Source: JBCBXA01 sp039816825 (GTDB lineage: Bacteria > Pseudomonadota > Alphaproteobacteria > Rhizobiales > Rhizobiaceae). From it: 7,188 bases of DNA. Below the pieces are notes generated by a model. The model did not search any database. It saw only the letters and a program-made list of their open reading frames with translations, and had not been told where the DNA came from. Location of the stretch: assembly GCA_039816825.1 (NCBI GenBank), contig JBCBXA010000123.1:1-7188 (forward strand), given 5' to 3'. The position numbers were made by a program, and so were the translations under genes. The number at the start of each line of letters is the position of its first letter. Positions within the stretch are counted from its first letter, which is position 1. Shown one piece after another: positions 5,906 to 7,188 of this stretch.

Positions 5906-7171
5906 ATGAGAAAGATGATGGCAGTTCCATTGATCGCCCTGCTCACAGCGATGCTGGGCACGCTGGCAAGTGTTGGCACAGCGTTCGCGCAGGCCGCACC
6001 CTACATTGTTGTGGATGCGAAAACCGGCGATGTGTTTGCCCAGCGCAATGCCTTCAAACGCTGGCAGCCGGCATCGCTCAACAAGTTGATGACGGCCTAC
6101 ATCACTTTCCAGGAGCTCAAGCGCGGCACCATTGGGCTCAAAACGCCGGTCGTCCAGTCCAAGAACTCACTGGCGGAGCCACCGTCGAAAATGGGCTATC
6201 CCGTTGGGTCGGTCATGACCGTCGACAATGCGCTGAAGATGATCATGGTGAAATCGGCCAACGACATTTCCGTGGCTTTGGGTGAGACCGTTTCCGGTTC
6301 CGAGAGTGCTTTCATCGCCCGCATGAACTCCGAAGCGCGACGGCTGGGTATGACGGACACCAATTTCGTCAATCCCCATGGTCTGCCGTCTTCCCGCCAG
6401 TACACGACTGCGCGGGATATGGCTGTGCTCGGCATGGCTATCCATCGCGACTTCCCCGAACATAAGTGGCGTTTCAACGTGCCTGCGATCCGCTCGGGCG
6501 GTAAGATTCTGCGCAGCCAGAACGTTCTTCTGGGGCGCTTTGCCGGGGCCGATGGCATGAAAACCGGGTTCGTTTGTGCGTCTGGATTCAATTTTGTCGG
6601 CTCTGCGACACAGCGCGGTCGACGCATGATTGCGGTTGTCCTTGGAGCGCGCTCCCAGAATGAACGTCTCGAGACATCGGCCAATCTTCTGGCAGCCGCC
6701 TTCCGCAAGCGTCGGGGTGAAACCAATATTCGCAACCTTCGTCCCTATGGCGAAAACCGGTTGCAGGTGGCCAATATCCGGCCCGAAATCTGCTCTTCGG
6801 CTGCCCAGCGGGCACGCTGGGAAATTCGCGATGAGCAGGGACGCCTGAAGATATCAACGCCCCACATCAAGGCCAGAACGGGCCAATTGCCTGTGATTGA
6901 TGTGGCGCTTGGCGGGGCTACCGGTCCAGCGCCGCGGCGCGCTGCAACTGCCACTCAGTTCGGCTCGCTCGTGCCGGTGACCCCGCTGCCTCGGCCCGGC
7001 GGTTTTGGCGATCCACCCGTGACGGCCGCTCTGCGGTCGTCAGATGCATCGGCAACGCCGGGGCAAACGCAGCTCTCCAATGTGGCTCCAGCCACGGGGC
7101 GCCCTGCCGCATCGTCCGGCAATCCGCTGGTGCCGTTGGTGGCGCCGATCCCGCGCTTCAGGCCTCGCTGA
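5906..7171 (+). CDS. dacA: D-alanyl-D-alanine carboxypeptidase (S11 family, DacA-like)
   Basis: This 421-residue low-molecular-weight penicillin-binding protein removes the terminal D-alanine from peptidoglycan pentapeptides in the periplasm. A signal peptide ends at AFA (residue 28). All three active-site motifs of the family are present: Ser57-x-x-Lys60 within PASLNKLMTAY, Ser117-Ala-Asn119 within VKSANDIS, and the Lys219-Thr-Gly triad within DGMKTGF. The catalytic domain covers about 30-265. After it, about 266-335 is a short region that I cannot match to the usual PBP5 C-terminal beta domain. The last 80 residues or so (340-421) are rich in Pro, Ala and Gly, look disordered and end in a basic PRFRPR; I see no clear amphipathic anchor helix like that of E. 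coli PBP5. The ATG at 5906 has GGAAAG nine bases upstream, a good ribosome site. It is divergent from the amidohydrolase gene. The enzyme call is firm; the symbol is the generic one for this family. Confidence 0.92.
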   Translation: MRKMMAVPLIALLTAMLGTLASVGTAFAQAAPYIVVDAKTGDVFAQRNAFKRWQPASLNKLMTAYITFQELKRGTIGLKTPVVQSKNSLAEPPSKMGYPVGSVMTVDNALKMIMVKSANDISVALGETVSGSESAFIARMNSEARRLGMTDTNFVNPHGLPSSRQYTTARDMAVLGMAIHRDFPEHKWRFNVPAIRSGGKILRSQNVLLGRFAGADGMKTGFVCASGFNFVGSATQRGRRMIAVVLGARSQNERLETSANLLAAAFRKRRGETNIRNLRPYGENRLQVANIRPEICSSAAQRARWEIRDEQGRLKISTPHIKARTGQLPVIDVALGGATGPAPRRAATATQFGSLVPVTPLPRPGGFGDPPVTAALRSSDASATPGQTQLSNVAPATGRPAASSGNPLVPLVAPIPRFRPR

Positions 7172-7188
7172 TTTCATTGTCGCACGCC

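Noticed and set aside
5220..5909. Plus-strand open frame of 229 codons
   Set aside because: Almost entirely antisense to the amidohydrolase gene, with no recognisable domain or ribosome site; typical of GC-rich shadow frames.
5730..5930. Minus-strand frame of 66 codons filling the spacer before the amidohydrolase gene, with an AGGG a few bases before its ATG and a hydrophobic stretch
   Set aside because: It starts inside the carboxypeptidase signal-peptide region on the opposite strand and has no recognisable family; it could be a leader peptide but nothing beyond an open frame supports it.

Overview
The window looks like ordinary chromosome from a GC-rich alphaproteobacterium, most likely of the Hyphomicrobiales (Rhizobiales) type. 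The evidence is the family mix and style of the genes: a DUF1223 periplasmic thioredoxin-like protein, a ScsB/DsbD-type disulfide reductase with a large N-terminal domain, a DacA with a proline-rich tail, and an ACER-like ceramidase-family membrane protein. I see no phage, insertion sequence, tRNA, rRNA or CRISPR array. The genus is not identifiable by reading alone.

Layout, left to right. Positions 1-153 hold no gene I can support, only three short inverted repeats. Two minus-strand genes follow, transcribed right to left: a ceramidase-family integral membrane hydrolase (722-1408) and, overlapping its stop codon, a small ASCH-domain protein (154-735). A 169-bp divergent spacer (1409-1577) separates this pair from a plus-strand gene for a secreted DUF1223 protein with a CxxC motif (1578-2312). 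That gene converges on, and overlaps by 4 bp, a large minus-strand gene for a DsbD/ScsB-family thiol:disulfide reductase (2309-4414). Upstream of it on the same strand lies an M20-family amidohydrolase (4527-5714). The spacer between these two carries a 15-bp tandem repeat that begins inside the amidohydrolase stop codon. A 191-bp divergent spacer (5715-5905) then leads to a plus-strand gene for a D-alanyl-D-alanine carboxypeptidase (5906-7171), which ends 17 bp before the window edge.

How the genes might work together. Two neighbouring genes belong to extracytoplasmic thiol chemistry: the membrane reductase could carry electrons from cytoplasmic thioredoxin to a periplasmic CxxC protein, and the adjacent DUF1223 protein is a plausible (inferred) client. 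The carboxypeptidase trims peptidoglycan pentapeptides and the amidohydrolase is probably a cytoplasmic N-acyl-amino-acid or peptide hydrolase; no direct link between them is visible. The ceramidase-like protein keeps all the metal-binding and catalytic positions known for alkaline ceramidases, so it is probably an active hydrolase on a lipid amide. No clearly new multi-gene system is evident. The items most worth a second look are the stop-codon-containing tandem repeat, the ceramidase/ASCH overlap and the convergent redox pair.
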